DNA from: Deltaproteobacteria bacterium
GTDB taxonomy: Bacteria; Desulfobacterota; GWC2-55-46; DRQE01
Direction of reading: 5' to 3'
Length of the DNA stretch: 6,110 bases
NCBI GenBank assembly: GCA_016219165.1
Contig: JACRCB010000017.1
Location: forward strand, 1-6,110
Numbering within the stretch: position 1 is the first letter of the stretch; each line of letters opens with the position of its first letter. Shown one piece after another: positions 6,108-6,110 of the stretch. The notes under the pieces were generated by a model. That model searched no databases, had not been told where the DNA came from, and saw only the letters and a program-made list of their open reading frames with translations. The position numbers were made by a program, and so were the translations under genes.

Positions 6108-6110
6108 AAA

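Larger units (their letters stand above)
5911..6110. repeat. 200-bp nested inverted repeat, MITE-like, reaching the window edge
   Basis: The left arm (5911-5991) and right arm (6031-6110) are imperfect reverse complements around a 39-nt AT-rich centre (5992-6030). The inner parts, 5975-5991 and 6031-6047, match in 16 of 17 positions, and the mismatch would be a G-U pair in RNA. After a 3-nt insertion (6051-6053) the match resumes with CAG/CTG and runs to TTT/AAA at the outer ends. Each outer part is itself a hairpin. No open reading frame of substance, transposase or clear target-site duplication is seen. It starts 28 nt after the pilin stop and may extend past the window. It could be a non-autonomous mobile element, two convergent copies of a dispersed hairpin repeat, or a bidirectional transcript end. 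Confidence 0.85.

Noticed and set aside
5804..6109. 101-codon open frame on the - strand over the end of the pilin gene and the repeat
   Set aside because: Most of it is the translated inverted repeat, and the rest lies antisense to the pilin gene. It shows no domain and no credible ribosome site.

Overview
The window looks like chromosomal DNA from a mid-GC Gram-negative bacterium. Type IV pilin and HAMP membrane proteins, frequent ATA (Ile) and AGG (Arg) codons, GTG/TTG starts with strong Shine-Dalgarno sites, and hairpin-rich intergenic repeats would fit a Desulfobacterota- or Nitrospirota-like lineage. That placement is an inference of low certainty. No phage, transposase, CRISPR, tRNA or rRNA gene is visible.

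Region 1 (2-3398, + strand) is a sulfate assimilation cluster. It holds the 3' part of an SLC13/DASS anion transporter, a small universal-stress-protein-like protein, an APS reductase of the 4Fe-4S type (cysH) and an ATP sulfurylase (sat). Together they can import sulfate, activate it to APS and reduce APS directly to sulfite, without an APS kinase. A perfect 20-bp inverted repeat sits between cysH and sat. A strong intrinsic terminator ends the cluster.

Region 2 (3385-4560, - strand) is a convergent rlmI-type rRNA methyltransferase gene with a TTG start. Its stop codon lies inside the terminator stem that follows sat, so the two convergent genes share the hairpin.

Region 3 (4561-4732) is a divergent intergenic region. 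It carries a near-consensus sigma70 promoter (TTGACA, 17 bp, TAATAT) facing right, preceded by three AACCCG half-sites.

Region 4 (4733-5882, + strand) is a two-gene unit: a two-TM protein with a HAMP domain but no output domain, then a type IV pilin-like protein. Their joint role is unknown.

Region 5 (5911-6110) is a 200-bp nested inverted repeat. Each arm ends in its own hairpin, and the two hairpins differ by base-pair-preserving changes. It reaches the window edge and may continue. No complete new system is evident. The most unusual items are this nested palindrome, the cysH-sat inverted repeat, the HAMP-pilin pair and the ATP-loop-less stress protein.
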